Assembly (NCBI RefSeq): GCF_002211365.1
Contig: NZ_LOKZ01000012.1
Coordinates: 248,001 to 312,000 of the forward strand
Origin: Rhizobium sp. R711
GTDB lineage: Bacteria > Pseudomonadota > Alphaproteobacteria > Rhizobiales > Rhizobiaceae
DNA length: 64,000 nucleotides
Direction of reading: 5' to 3'
Positions 63,916 through 64,000 of this stretch are shown piece after piece. Under the pieces are notes generated by a model. It searched no databases. It saw only the letters and a program-made list of their open reading frames with translations, and was not told the origin of the DNA. Both the position numbers and the translations under genes were made by a program. Position 1 is the stretch's first letter, and every line of letters begins with the position of its first letter.

Positions 63916-64000
63916 CGGTTCCCGCAAATCAATCAGCACCGCTGAGCCGCCGTGAGTGGTTGCTTTCCGATCGGCCGCAGTCACGCACGCAGGCTCGCTT
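63912..64000 (+). CDS. Peptide ABC transporter permease (DppC family), partial
   Basis: ATG 63912 overlaps the dppB-type stop (ATGA). The visible 29 residues MTVPANQSAPLSRREWLLSD precede the first span expected in DppC proteins. The rest lies outside the window. The call rests mainly on position after a DppB-type permease. Confidence 0.7.
   Translation, partial: MTVPANQSAPLSRREWLLSDRPQSRTQAR

Overview
The window is chromosomal DNA of a member of the Rhizobiaceae (Rhizobium or a close relative). Supporting points are the high GC content, the order envC-rlmH-rsfS ... nadD-proA-proB-obgE ... rpmA-rplU, a candidate alpha-r14 small RNA with three anti-Shine-Dalgarno loops, and a kdpFABCDE operon next to exoB/galE. 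I cannot name the species.

Layout. 1-13.1 kb is core: cell-division murein hydrolase activator (partial), rlmH and rsfS; a molybdate uptake block (stand-alone ModE-type regulator convergent with modABC); the candidate sRNA; nadD, proA, proB and obgE in a tight operon; an exo/endonuclease-phosphatase family protein; two coupled GNAT acetyltransferases; and ribosomal proteins L27 and L21.

13.4-30.7 kb is an accessory island directly behind a tRNA-Ser(CGA) gene. It is bounded by 60-bp direct repeats (13516-13575 and 30667-30726) and starts with a broken tyrosine recombinase. It is a defence island: an ietA/ietS-type AAA ATPase plus subtilase pair followed by an uncharacterised third gene; then, on the other strand, a type I restriction-modification operon hsdR - FRG-domain gene - hsdM - hsdS - phospholipase-D-like gene - mrr. 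Its right end is an IS481-type transposase remnant joined to an unrelated gene fragment. A hipBA kinase toxin-antitoxin pair, with a frameshifted second hipB copy upstream, lies just outside the right repeat. The exact palindrome GGAAATNATTTCC occurs four times between 13.6 and 32 kb; I noticed no copy elsewhere.

33-39.6 kb is a complete leucine/isovalerate degradation (liu) operon: isovaleryl-CoA dehydrogenase, methylcrotonyl-CoA carboxylase beta and alpha, HMG-CoA lyase, methylglutaconyl-CoA hydratase. 40-43.2 kb holds a DUF6074-type gene and a coupled phospholipid gene set (acyltransferase, cdsA, small membrane protein, CDP-alcohol phosphotransferase-like protein with a degenerate active-site motif).

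43.5-51.8 kb is the high-affinity K+ operon kdpFABCDE with two extra tiny membrane ORFs (27 aa before kdpF, 51 aa between kdpA and kdpB). 51.8-56 kb has a methyltransferase, galE/exoB, a formylglycine-type phosphonate/phosphodiester hydrolase and a DUF1993 gene. 56.3-64 kb has a MocB/IatA-like sugar ABC transporter, a membrane dipeptidase, and a dipeptide ABC transporter cut by the window edge.

The most interesting material is the defence island (third gene of the iet operon, FRG gene inside the restriction operon, PLD and Mrr genes at its end), the anti-SD sRNA, the tiny kdp ORFs and the repeated palindrome. All calls come from reading the sequence and recalled family features; no search was run.
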